Assembly (NCBI GenBank): GCA_964459445.1
Contig: CAYWMP010000072.1
Location: forward strand, 1 to 26,429
Reading direction: 5' to 3'
Length of the DNA stretch: 26,429 nucleotides
From: CAYWMP01 sp964459445
Lineage (GTDB): Bacteria; Desulfobacterota; DSM-4660; Desulfatiglandales; HGW-15
The position numbers and the translations under genes are program-made. The notes beneath the pieces were generated by a model. That model was not told the DNA's origin and searched no databases. It saw only the letters and a program-made list of their open reading frames with translations. How positions within the stretch are numbered: position 1 is the first letter of the stretch; the number at the start of each line of letters is the position of its first letter. Shown in pieces: positions 17,065 to 24,287 of this stretch.

Positions 17065-18060
17065 CTAGCCCCCGATGCTGGACATGTGACGGACGCATTT
17101 GCGAAGTCCGGGTTTCATGAGCCCGTGGTCATCGGGTTTGTTGCGAATGGCTTCCTCAACAATGCCCAATATATGGGCATCCCCTTTGCCTTCCCGTAAC
17201 GGTGTCTTCATATCCATTTCCAGATCGGAAAACAGGCAGGATCTCAGATGGCCTTCCGCGGTCAAACGCAAGCGATTGCAGTTTTCGCAAAAATGATTGC
17301 TCAGGGCGCCTATGAAACCAATCTCTCCTTTGCCCCCCTCGAGTGTGTATCTCTCCGCAGGGCCGTCAAGGTTGTTCGCCCTTATGGGTTTTAGCTCACC
17401 AAGGCGCAAGATGGTTTTTTTGATGTCTTGAGCTGAAATAAACTTCTCAGGGCTCCAGCCGTTTTGATCCCCGACGGGCATGAATTCGATAAAGCGGATA
17501 TGGTAGGGTTTTTCCAGGGTCAATCGTGCAAAGTCCAGGATTTCGTCATCATTCGTGCCCTTGATAGCCACGACATTGACTTTAATGGGGTTAAACCCGA
17601 CCCGTTCCGCTTCCTGAATGCCCTCCCAAACCCTATCAAAAAGATCTCGGCCGGCAATTCGCAGGAAACGGTGCGGTTTCAAGGTATCGAGACTGACATT
17701 GACGCGCGTGATGCCGCAATCCTTTAGCTGGGAGGCAAACTCCTTGAGCAGAATGCCATTGGTTGTGAGGGTGATTTCATCCAATCCATTGATCTCGCAC
17801 AGCTTTTCGAGAAATCCGATGATTCCTTTTCGGACCAAAGGTTCACCGCCGGTCAGTCTTATCTTTCTTATGCCGCCCTGTACGGCGACATTTACAAAAT
17901 GCAGAATTTCCTCATAGCTTAGGATCTCACCATGGGGTCGAAAGGGGACGCCTTCCTCGGGCATGCAGTACACACATCTGAGATTACATCTATCCGTAAT
18001 GGAAAGGCGTAAGTAGTTGATTTTTCGTTGGGGTTTTTCTTGGGAATGCTCGTTTGTCAT
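17065..18060 (-). CDS. moaA: GTP 3',8-cyclase MoaA (molybdenum cofactor biosynthesis)
   Basis: This 331-residue radical-SAM enzyme makes 3',8-cyclo-7,8-dihydro-GTP, the first step of molybdopterin synthesis. The SAM-cluster motif CNLRCVYC (Cys25, Cys29, Cys32) follows RLSITDR. The GGEPLVRKG block and a mid-barrel NVSLDTL stretch are present. The C-terminal second 4Fe-4S site is FCENCNRLRLTAEGHLRSC (Cys about 258, 261 and 275). The protein ends in the conserved Gly-Gly needed for activity in studied MoaA. Length is normal. The other moa/moe genes are not in the window; the gene is paired only with the FGE-like gene downstream. The ATG is preceded by an AT-rich stretch without a clear ribosome binding site. 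Confidence 0.97.
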   Translation of the reverse strand: MTNEHSQEKPQRKINYLRLSITDRCNLRCVYCMPEEGVPFRPHGEILSYEEILHFVNVAVQGGIRKIRLTGGEPLVRKGIIGFLEKLCEINGLDEITLTTNGILLKEFASQLKDCGITRVNVSLDTLKPHRFLRIAGRDLFDRVWEGIQEAERVGFNPIKVNVVAIKGTNDDEILDFARLTLEKPYHIRFIEFMPVGDQNGWSPEKFISAQDIKKTILRLGELKPIRANNLDGPAERYTLEGGKGEIGFIGALSNHFCENCNRLRLTAEGHLRSCLFSDLEMDMKTPLREGKGDAHILGIVEEAIRNKPDDHGLMKPGLRKCVRHMSSIGG

Positions 18061-18160
18061 TTTATTATAGGGAGTTTTCTTTCAATGTGATTTGCGCTAG
18101 ATATCGGTCGAAGATTTCGTTCTCAGGTGGGCTGTTATTAAGAACGTCTCTTTTTTGCTT

Positions 18161-18188
18161 TATCCAGTATCGAGTATCTAGCAACCAG
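18161..18188 (-). repeat. Heptamer array CTNGWTN on the minus strand
   Basis: Read on the minus strand, four exact 7-bp units follow one another: CTGGTTG, CTAGATA, CTCGATA and CTGGATA. The first unit equals the first unit of the array at 1824-1858. It lies upstream of moaA in a 245-bp gap that otherwise shows nothing recognisable. Confidence 0.6.
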
Positions 18189-18305
18189 TTTCGTTTCGCC
18201 CAAGCAACTGAGTTCTATCTTTTTCTGCTCGTCGGTTTGAGGCGGAATTACGCTAAATACTAGTATAGCATTTGAGGGTTTGAAATCAAAATACGGCTTG
18301 TGATC

Positions 18306-18926
18306 TTACGGTTCCTTTCTCTTCTTTCTGAAAAAGAAGTAAAGGGCTGCGGCAATCAGGAGGAACAAGATCACTGCGGCATTGTAACGCATCATGATAG
18401 TCGACATGGTTTCTTTGATGGTTTCCCAATTACTCCCCATGGAGTATCCCATGAAAATCCAGATGAGGTTCCAAACCGCACAGCTCAGAAGGGCCAAAAG
18501 GGCAACCAGAAAAAGCCGAAGTCCTGATATACCGCTTGCGATGGATATAGCTGAGCGAACGCCGGGAAGAAACCGGTTAAAGGCGATAAGGAGATACCCA
18601 TATCTTCCAAACCATGACTCAGCTTTTACGATGTCCTTTGCTTTGAAAAACCGATAGTCTTTTTCGATAAAAAACCGCTTTCCCAGGAACCGCCCGAATT
18701 GGAACAGGCACAGAAAACCGAGCAGGCTTCCGAGGGTTGTTGAGAAGTAGACACCAAAGAAATCGAGCCTGCCTATGCCCACCAGGAATGCACCAAAGGC
18801 GGTAATTGTGTCTCCTGGAATGGGCGGGAACACATTTTCGATAAATGCGCTCACGCCGAGCAGTACATACACAAAAAAATCGGGAAGATCGTGGAGTATT
18901 TGTAAGAACTGATCCGAAAGATTCAT
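18306..18926 (-). CDS. DedA-family integral membrane protein
   Basis: This protein of about 206 residues has the DedA/VTT fold; members are linked to undecaprenyl-phosphate or other lipid translocation across the inner membrane. The two re-entrant-loop signatures are clear: ENVFPPIPGDTI near residues 30-45, and FNRFLPGVRSAISIASG around 115-130. Membrane segments occur at about 17-30, 47-75, 130-160 and 180-200. The tail is basic (FFRKKRKEP). The ATG at 18926 is chosen; a TTG at 18935 is in frame but directly abuts the purine-rich GGCGG that best serves as the ribosome binding site for the ATG. It is transcribed leftward like moaA but 245 bp separate them, so a shared transcript is uncertain. 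Confidence 0.9.
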   Translation of the reverse strand: MNLSDQFLQILHDLPDFFVYVLLGVSAFIENVFPPIPGDTITAFGAFLVGIGRLDFFGVYFSTTLGSLLGFLCLFQFGRFLGKRFFIEKDYRFFKAKDIVKAESWFGRYGYLLIAFNRFLPGVRSAISIASGISGLRLFLVALLALLSCAVWNLIWIFMGYSMGSNWETIKETMSTIMMRYNAAVILFLLIAAALYFFFRKKRKEP

Positions 18927-19024
18927 AAATCGCAACCGCCACAGGTATTATCGACTAAAGAACGTTCCTTATAGCAGTTAACAACAAAAATCAAAACGTT
19001 ATTGCACTTTTGGGAATAGTCTAG

Positions 19025-19164
19025 CCACCAAGGCACTAAGACACCAAGATTAAGATAAAAGAATGGCGCAGGGCTCAAGGTTAAAGGCTTAAGGCAATGA
19101 ATCTTTTTCCTTTGCCCCATGCCAAGCACCCTTTGCCTCGTTTAGTGCCTTCGTGACTTAGTGG
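19025..19164. repeat. Nested palindrome built from octamer and heptamer arrays
   Basis: Four blocks are arranged symmetrically. Block d (19025-19048) has three 8-bp units of type CCACYAAG. Block e (19065-19099) has five 7-bp units of type GGCTTAA. Block e' (19110-19137) has four 7-bp units of the same GG-type on the minus strand. Block d' (19141-19164) has three CCACTAAG-type octamers on the minus strand. A transcript could fold d with d' and e with e' around a short loop. No gene overlaps it. The whole gap 18927-19509 contains only this, the array at 19378, and a promoter. Confidence 0.65.
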
Positions 19165-19377
19165 CTGAGCTTTATCCTTGACTCCACACATCCCTTTTGT
19201 TAAACGACAATGCCAATTCCCTTTCCAAGGTCGGCCTAAGGGTTTCAGAATGAAAATCGAAAAATCTCGGAAGGGAACTCCAAATTCAGATTAAGGATTA
19301 GAAGCGGTCATTTCGCTAATATCCTTTTCAAATATGAGGGTGCTTAGCAGGCGCTCCAAAGGGACAAATGAAAGAAA

Positions 19378-19435
19378 GGTGCAAGGCTTAAGGCATAAGG
19401 TAGAAGGATTTTCCCTGCGCCCATTGCCTTGTGCC
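19378..19435. repeat. Inverted pair of GGNNNAA heptamer arrays
   Basis: Units GGTGCAA, GGCTTAA, GGCATAA and GGTAGAA run on the plus strand (19378-19405). Units GGCACAA, GGCAATG and GGCGCAG run on the minus strand (19435 back to 19415). GGCAATG and GGCGCAG are also units of block e at 19065-19099. Confidence 0.6.
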
Positions 19436-19442
19436 ATTTTTT

Positions 19443-19471
19443 TTGACCTCCGAGGCCTCGCTAAATACAAT
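19443..19471 (+). promoter_or_regulatory. Sigma-70-type promoter for the membrane TPR gene
   Basis: The -35 box TTGACC (19443-19448) and the -10 box TACAAT (19466-19471) are separated by 17 bases. Transcription would start near 19478, about 30 bases before the ATG at 19510. Confidence 0.65.
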
Positions 19472-19509
19472 ATACTTCTAAAAAGAAAAAGTGTTATAAA
19501 TGGTAGAAT

Positions 19510-20202
19510 ATGGCAAAGAAAAAGTTATCACGCAAAGAACTATTAAAGGGACCCGATGAGTTCCTGAGTCTTTCCGCCCGAGTGTCTATTTTTGTCAGAG
19601 AGCACTCCCGGGAATTCCAATACTTGGGGATGGGTTTGGCCGCAGCCGTGCTCATCTATCTGGGGATAAACACCTATTTGAATCATGTGAACAAAAAGGG
19701 ACAGGAGGCCTATAATCAGGCCTATTACGCCTTTGCCAAAACGGCCGCTCCAAATGCAAATGAGGAGAACCTCAGGGAGGCGCAAGAACGCCTCCAAAAG
19801 GTGATCGACGATCACGGCATGGCAAAGGTCAGTGATCTTGCCCCGCCCAGTCTTGCCTATCTCAAATACCGTCAGAAGGAATACGACGAAGCCATATCTC
19901 TATTCCAACAATTTCTGGGAAATGTCTCCGCCGGCAGCCCCTATCAGTCCCTTGCCAAATTGGGGCTCGCCGCATGCTGGGAAGAGAAAGGGGCCTTCGA
20001 GGAGGCTACAGGAATCCTCAAAGACCTGGTGTCCGGACAGGAGAATTTATTTAGAGAGCTCGCCATGTTAAGCCTGGCAAGGATTTACAGGCTTTCCGGA
20101 AAGCGAGATCAGGCCATATCAACGCTCAAGGAATTCGTGGAGCAATATAAAACTTCTTCCTTTCTGCCCCTTGCCAAGGCCCACCTCGAAAAGCTTCCTT
20201 GA
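19510..20202 (+). CDS. Membrane-anchored TPR protein (YfgM/TPR_21-like)
   Basis: This 230-residue protein has a basic N-terminal segment (MAKKKLSRKELLKG), one membrane helix at about residues 38-57 (LGMGLAAAVLIYLGI), and a periplasmic domain of TPR-like helical hairpins. The repeat positions include SLAYLKYRQKEYDEAISLFQ, LAACWEEKGAFEEATGIL and LARIYRLSGKRDQAISTL. The layout matches YfgM-type proteins, which associate with the Sec translocon and periplasmic chaperones, but similarity at this level only supports a scaffold role. It has its own promoter and is followed by a strong hairpin, so it appears to be a single-gene unit. The ribosome binding site is weak (GGTAG). Confidence 0.8.
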   Translation: MAKKKLSRKELLKGPDEFLSLSARVSIFVREHSREFQYLGMGLAAAVLIYLGINTYLNHVNKKGQEAYNQAYYAFAKTAAPNANEENLREAQERLQKVIDDHGMAKVSDLAPPSLAYLKYRQKEYDEAISLFQQFLGNVSAGSPYQSLAKLGLAACWEEKGAFEEATGILKDLVSGQENLFRELAMLSLARIYRLSGKRDQAISTLKEFVEQYKTSSFLPLAKAHLEKLP

Positions 20203-20225
20203 ATAATATCGCTGAGCGAATCTTT

Positions 20226-20272
20226 AAGTTGAGACCTCTGCAAATTTGAGAGTTTTGCAGAGGTCTCAACTT
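20226..20272. repeat. Perfect 19-bp inverted repeat with 9-base loop
   Basis: The left arm is 20226-20244 and the right arm 20254-20272, with no mismatch. The hairpin lies 23 bp after the TPR gene stop. It may end transcription as a stable stem, but no T-run follows. The last two bases of the right arm form the start of the next gene's -35 box. Confidence 0.8.
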
Positions 20273-20299
20273 GACAGTCCAAAATTGATTCGATACAGT
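20271..20299 (+). promoter_or_regulatory. Sigma-70-type promoter for the acyl-CoA synthetase gene
   Basis: A consensus -35 box TTGACA (20271-20276) and a -10-like TACAGT (20294-20299) are separated by 17 bases. The -35 overlaps the end of the inverted repeat at 20226-20272. The start site would be near 20306, some 40 bases before the ATG at 20345. Confidence 0.65.
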
Positions 20300-20344
20300 T
20301 ACGAAGTAGCTAGAATGTAGCTTCTTGATTCGGAGAGCAAAGCC

Positions 20345-21916
20345 ATGATCGTTGGTGAAATACTGGCCAGAAATGCAAGAATGTATGGGGAGAAAACCGC
20401 CCTTATTGAAAGGGAACCCGCCAAAAACATTCGGCGTGCCATCACCTGGCAAGAATTCGATGACATGGCGAACAGGGTGGCCAATGCCCTTATTAATAAA
20501 GGTATTCAAAAGGGTGACAAGGTCATTCATCTCATGATGAACTGTCTTGAGTGGCTCCCGGTCTATTTTGGAATACTGAGGACGGGCGCCTGGGCAGTGC
20601 CTTTGAATTTTCGTTTTCTGGCCGATGATATCCGATACTGCGCTGAAATCGCGGAAGCCAAGGCCATATTCTTTGGTGAGGAGTTTGTTGAGCGCATCGA
20701 CGCCATCAAGAAAGATCTGAAAACCATTGAAGACTTCTATTTCTTCGGCCCTTCCTATGCCAAACCTCCCTATGCCGAACAGGCGGAGAGCATCCTGGAT
20801 TCCGAATCTTCCGATCATCCGGGGATATCGGTCGATCTCTTTGATGAGGCCGGACTCTACTTCACGTCGGGTACCACGGGGGCACCGAAACCCATTCTTA
20901 TAACGCACCGAAACCTCGAGTTTGCCTGCACCGTTGAAAACCGACATCACCTTCTGAACCACGATGACAATTTTCTGCTGATTCCCCCCCTTTATCATAC
21001 CGGTGCGAAGATGCATTGGTTCGGGAATTTTGTTGCAGGGGCCAGGGCCGTGATCCTCAAGGGCATCGAAGCCAGATGGATCCTAGAGGCGGTGTCAGAA
21101 GAGAAAGTCACGGTGGTTTGGTTGCTCGTGCCCTGGGCACAGGACATCCTGGTTGCCATTGAGACGGGGGACGTGAAGCTTGAGGATTATGATCTCGACC
21201 AGTGGCGCCTCATGCACATTGGCGCCCAGCCCGTACCCCCGAGCCTGATCAAGAACTGGAAGAAGGTTTTTCCCAATCACGATTACGATACAAGTTACGG
21301 GCTCAGCGAGAGCACAGGCCCGGGTTGTGTTCACCTCGGCATGGAAAATCTCCACAAGGTGGGCGCAATCGGCAGACCCGGCTTTGACTGGGAGTGCAAG
21401 ATCGTGGATGACAATCAGATAGAAGTTCCGAAGGGCGAACCGGGCGAATTGATGATCAAGGGACCTGGCGTGATGAAGGAATACTACAAGAATCCGGAAG
21501 CGACTGAAAAGACAATCATTGATGGATGGTTGTTGACGGGAGACATGGCCCGTTTTGATGAGGAGGGGTTCATCTGGCTCGTAGACAGAAAAAAGGATGT
21601 GATTATTACCGGCGGCGAAAATATTTTTCCTGTGGAGATTGAGGATTTCCTCATGGAAAATGGTTCGATACAGGACGCGGCAGTTATTGGGTTGCAGGAT
21701 GAGCGTCTTGGCGAGATCGTCGCAGCTATCATAAAATTGAAGCCGGGCAAGGAAATGGATGAGGAAGACGTTTTTGGCTACTGCGAATCTCTTCCTAAAT
21801 ACAAAAGGCCAAGGCAAGTCTTCTTCGACGATGTTCCCCGGAACCCCACAGGCAAAATTGAGAAACCCAAACTGAGGAAAAAGTTCGGGGGAATGACCGA
21901 GAGTTTCAAAATTTAG
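20345..21916 (+). CDS. AMP-forming acyl-CoA synthetase / ligase (ANL superfamily)
   Basis: This 523-residue cytoplasmic enzyme would activate a carboxylic acid with ATP to an acyl-adenylate and then to the CoA thioester. The A3 P-loop-like motif is FTSGTTGAPKP (about 173-183). A5 is YGLSESTGP (about 317). The adenylate-binding TGDMARFDEEG lies near 399, the hinge DRKKDVIITGGENIFPVEIE follows, and A10 PRNPTGKIEK carries the catalytic Lys504. Length is typical. The acid cannot be read from sequence; the nearby iorAB favours an aryl-acetate or branched acid, working either to activate an external acid or, in reverse, to conserve energy from acyl-CoA. GGAGA sits about 9 bases before the ATG. It has its own promoter. 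Confidence 0.93.
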   Translation: MIVGEILARNARMYGEKTALIEREPAKNIRRAITWQEFDDMANRVANALINKGIQKGDKVIHLMMNCLEWLPVYFGILRTGAWAVPLNFRFLADDIRYCAEIAEAKAIFFGEEFVERIDAIKKDLKTIEDFYFFGPSYAKPPYAEQAESILDSESSDHPGISVDLFDEAGLYFTSGTTGAPKPILITHRNLEFACTVENRHHLLNHDDNFLLIPPLYHTGAKMHWFGNFVAGARAVILKGIEARWILEAVSEEKVTVVWLLVPWAQDILVAIETGDVKLEDYDLDQWRLMHIGAQPVPPSLIKNWKKVFPNHDYDTSYGLSESTGPGCVHLGMENLHKVGAIGRPGFDWECKIVDDNQIEVPKGEPGELMIKGPGVMKEYYKNPEATEKTIIDGWLLTGDMARFDEEGFIWLVDRKKDVIITGGENIFPVEIEDFLMENGSIQDAAVIGLQDERLGEIVAAIIKLKPGKEMDEEDVFGYCESLPKYKRPRQVFFDDVPRNPTGKIEKPKLRKKFGGMTESFKI

Positions 21917-21933
21917 CCTTTTCCAAAACTCAT

Positions 21934-21993
21934 CTCGCCCGCTCTCCCCTCGGCTTTGCTCGGGGTCGCTTGAGCCCACTGAGACCACGGAGG
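21934..21993 (+). repeat. Repeat X, copy 1
   Basis: This segment of about 59 bp recurs in inverted orientation at 24288-24346 with about 7 mismatches by eye. Its centre is a GC-rich imperfect palindrome (CCCC ... GGGG around 21946-21965). It lies just after the acyl-CoA synthetase stop. Confidence 0.75.
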
Positions 21994-22061
21994 TTTAGAT
22001 TGAGTTTTTATTGCATAGTATGATTGGGGAAAAGGCAGTGAGGAAAATTGATATATCTCAT

Positions 22062-22180
22062 TTTTCCTCAGAACCTTTCCCCTTTCTCAATCCCATAGTA
22101 GGGATTGAAGCCTGCTCTGCAGGCAGACTAAGCAATCAAGCTTGATTTATCTCTGCTACTCTGTGAGCTTTGTGAGAGAG
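22062..22180 (+). repeat. Repeat Y, copy A (two hairpins plus octamer tail)
   Basis: Hairpin 1 is CAATCCC / GGGATTG (22088-22094 and 22101-22107). Hairpin 2 is GCCTGC / GCAGGC (22110-22115 and 22119-22124), loop TCT. A conserved CTAAGCAATC block follows, then an 8-bp-periodic CTCTGTGA-like tail. Inverted copies are at 24181-24262 and 26309-26427. With copy 1 of X it fills the gap upstream of iorA. Confidence 0.8.
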
Positions 22181-22186
22181 GCAATA

Positions 22187-22230
22187 TGACCCTTTCGGGG
22201 GTCAGCAATCACACGGCCACTTTGAGTGGC
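22187..22230 (+). promoter_or_regulatory. Two consecutive hairpins in the iorA leader
   Basis: TGACCC / GGGTCA with loop TTTCGG (22187-22204) and GCCACT / AGTGGC with loop TTG (22216-22230) are perfect 6-bp stems. They lie 25-68 bases upstream of the iorA ATG. They may be a regulatory or stabilising leader structure; no known riboswitch fold is recognised. Confidence 0.45.
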
Positions 22231-22254
22231 GTAATCGATTATAGGGGGTTAAGA

Positions 22255-24105
22255 ATGCATAAATTATTGACCGATTCTCCGGGAGAGCACATGCTTCTCC
22301 TGGGTAACGAAGCCATTGCTCGCGGCGCCCTGGAGGCGGGGTTATCCTTTGCAACCTGCTATCCCGGGACGCCATCATCCGAGATTCCGGAGCAGTTCCT
22401 GCACATCAGTCTGGAAAGCGATCTTTACTTCGAGTATTCCACCAATGAAAAGGTGGCACTCGAGGTAGGCGCAGCGGCTGCAGTCGCCGGGTTGCGTACC
22501 ATGGTCACCATGAAGCATGTGGGCTTAAACGTGGCGGCCGATCCGCTCATGACTTTGGCCTACGAGGGTGTGAAGGGAGGCATGGTGATCGTGAGTGCGG
22601 ACGATCCTTCCATGTTCTCCAGTCAGAATGAACAGGACAACCGATACTACGCAAGGCTGTCGTCGCTGCCCATGTTGGAGCCCACCAACACCCAGGAAAT
22701 GAAGGACATGACCGTTGCGGCCTTTGATCTCTCGGAAGAGTTGGAACTGCCCGTCCTTTTGAGGACGACCACGAGGCTCAACCACGTGCGAGGCGATGCG
22801 ATTCTGGGAGAGTTGCCGCCGATCAAGACGAAAGCCACCTTCGAGAAAAATCCCTTCCATTGGGTGGCCGTGCCGGCGGTTTCAAGGAGACTCCATCAGG
22901 TCCTTATGGATAGATTCCAAAAGGCTATGGAAAAAACCGAGGAGTCGCCCTATAACGAGATCATTGGCGATGGCAAATGGGGAATTGTGACCAACGGCGT
23001 GAGCCTCAATTATGTCAAGGACGCTGTGGCGGATCTCGGCATTGCGGATAAGATCAGCATCCTGAAAATGGGGTTGTCCTATCCGATACCGCGGAAACGC
23101 TGCATCGATTTCATGAAACAGGTTGACAAGGTCCTGGTCGTCGAAGAGTTGGATCCCATTATGGAAAACGACCTGAAGGCGTTAGCCCAGGAGAACGGCC
23201 TCACGTTGTCCATCAAGGGCAAAGGGGTGGGCAAACTCTCTCGTCTCTACGAATACGATCCGGGAATGGTCAGAGCCGCCATAGCCGAGAATTTCGGGGT
23301 AGATTACGAGCCGGCCCATGTCGTTGATACCTCCGACCTCCCCGAACTCCCGGCAAGGCCGCCCAATCTCTGTGCCGGTTGCCCACACAGGGCGACCTAC
23401 TACTCGATCAAGAAAATCTATGGCACCGAGACGATCTATCCGTCGGACATCGGTTGCTACACACTAGGTCTCTTGCCGCCCATTTCCATGGCCGATTACC
23501 TGATTTGCATGGGCTCTTCGGTAAGCACCGGCTGCGGCTTTGCCCAGTCCACGAATCAGAAGGTCGTTTCATTTATCGGGGATTCAACGTTCTTTCATTC
23601 AGGCATAACGGGCCTTATCAATGCCGTCCACAACAACCACAAATTCACCCTTGTCATCCTGGATAACGGCACTACGGCAATGACCGGGCACCAGCCGCAT
23701 CCCGGCGTGAATACGGAGCCCCTGGGTTTTGATCGGTCGCAGGTCTCTATCGAAACAGTCGTTAAGGGATGTGGTGTCCAGGACGTGCATGTCGTGCAGC
23801 CTTTTAAGATCAAGAAGACCATGGAGGAAGTCCAGAAAACCCTGGATTATGACGGCTTGTCTGTGATCATCTCCCAGGAGTTCTGCCCGCTTTTTGCAAA
23901 GGCCACCGGTCAAATGAGGAAATATAAACCCTTTCAAATTAACCAGAGCAAATGCAAAAACCATCGTGCCTGTATCAATGAACTCGCCTGCCCGGCCATG
24001 TTTCTGGAAGATGATCGGGTCATGATCGATAAATTAATGTGTACCGGTTGTACGGTTTGCGCTCAGATTTGTCCGGAGAATGCCATATTGCCGGTCAAAG
24101 ATTAA
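22255..24105 (+). CDS. iorA: Indolepyruvate:ferredoxin oxidoreductase, alpha subunit IorA
   Basis: This 616-residue thiamine-diphosphate subunit oxidatively decarboxylates aryl-pyruvates (from Trp, Phe, Tyr) to aryl-acetyl-CoA, passing electrons to ferredoxin. The N-terminal domain has LLLGNEAIARGALEAG and CYPGTPSSEIPEQ. The ThDP-binding domain has LCAGCPHRATYYSIKK and GDSTFFHSGITGLINAVHN (about 441-459). The C-terminal ferredoxin domain covers about 562-616. Its second cluster motif CTGCTVCAQICP (596-607) is canonical; the first reads CKNHRAC (567-573) with His570 in place of the usual second Cys. The ATG at 22255 is chosen because a GGGGG-type ribosome binding site lies 6 bases upstream and the protein then starts like other IorA; an in-frame ATG at 22186 lies on a hairpin. 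Confidence 0.95.
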   Translation: MHKLLTDSPGEHMLLLGNEAIARGALEAGLSFATCYPGTPSSEIPEQFLHISLESDLYFEYSTNEKVALEVGAAAAVAGLRTMVTMKHVGLNVAADPLMTLAYEGVKGGMVIVSADDPSMFSSQNEQDNRYYARLSSLPMLEPTNTQEMKDMTVAAFDLSEELELPVLLRTTTRLNHVRGDAILGELPPIKTKATFEKNPFHWVAVPAVSRRLHQVLMDRFQKAMEKTEESPYNEIIGDGKWGIVTNGVSLNYVKDAVADLGIADKISILKMGLSYPIPRKRCIDFMKQVDKVLVVEELDPIMENDLKALAQENGLTLSIKGKGVGKLSRLYEYDPGMVRAAIAENFGVDYEPAHVVDTSDLPELPARPPNLCAGCPHRATYYSIKKIYGTETIYPSDIGCYTLGLLPPISMADYLICMGSSVSTGCGFAQSTNQKVVSFIGDSTFFHSGITGLINAVHNNHKFTLVILDNGTTAMTGHQPHPGVNTEPLGFDRSQVSIETVVKGCGVQDVHVVQPFKIKKTMEEVQKTLDYDGLSVIISQEFCPLFAKATGQMRKYKPFQINQSKCKNHRACINELACPAMFLEDDRVMIDKLMCTGCTVCAQICPENAILPVKD

Positions 24106-24110
24106 TTGGG

Positions 24111-24169
24111 GTTGTCAGTTGTCGGTTGTCTGTAGTCCGTTGCAAAGGATTATAAAACGGACAACGGAC
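24111..24169 (+). repeat. Heptamer array GTTGTCN with partial inverted arm
   Basis: Units GTTGTCA, GTTGTCG, GTTGTCT, GTAGTCC and GTTGCAA follow from 24111 to 24145. An opposing CGGACAACGGAC at 24158-24169 can pair with the GTCCGTTG at 24135-24142. It begins 6 bp after the iorA stop. Confidence 0.6.
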
Positions 24170-24180
24170 GCGGTGAATCA

Positions 24181-24262
24181 ACTCTCACAGAGCTCGCCGA
24201 GTCGCAGAGATAAATCAAGCTTGATTGCTTAGTGTGCCTGCAAAGCAGGCCTCAATCACACT
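24181..24262 (-). repeat. Repeat Y, copy B (inverted, hairpin 1 lost)
   Basis: On the minus strand this matches copy A, including an identical run of about 30 bases around CTAAGCAATC. Hairpin 2 is intact (24236-24241 and 24245-24250) with loop AAA on the plus strand. The left arm of hairpin 1 is absent. Confidence 0.8.
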
Positions 24263-24287
24263 GAGCTATTAAAACTTTAAAAGAATA

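Noticed and set aside
18036..18072. TATAAT on the minus strand just before moaA
   Set aside because: It is only a few bases from the ATG and has no matching -35 at 17 bp; it would imply a leaderless transcript.
19025..19435. CRISPR array
   Set aside because: Units are 7-8 bp, degenerate and contiguous, without spacers or a cas gene.
20126..21016. Long open frame of 296 codons on the minus strand across the TPR gene end and the acyl-CoA synthetase
   Set aside because: It lies antisense to a synthetase with all motifs, shows no recognisable domain, and runs through the perfect hairpin and promoter at 20226-20299.
21095..21988. Minus-strand open frame of 297 codons under the acyl-CoA synthetase C-terminal half
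   Set aside because: It is antisense to conserved coding sequence and has no family resemblance; its length follows from the codon bias of the sense gene.
22186..22254. Upstream ATG start for iorA adding 23 residues
   Set aside because: The extension is not part of the IorA family, overlaps two hairpins, and the ATG at 22255 has a better placed ribosome binding site.
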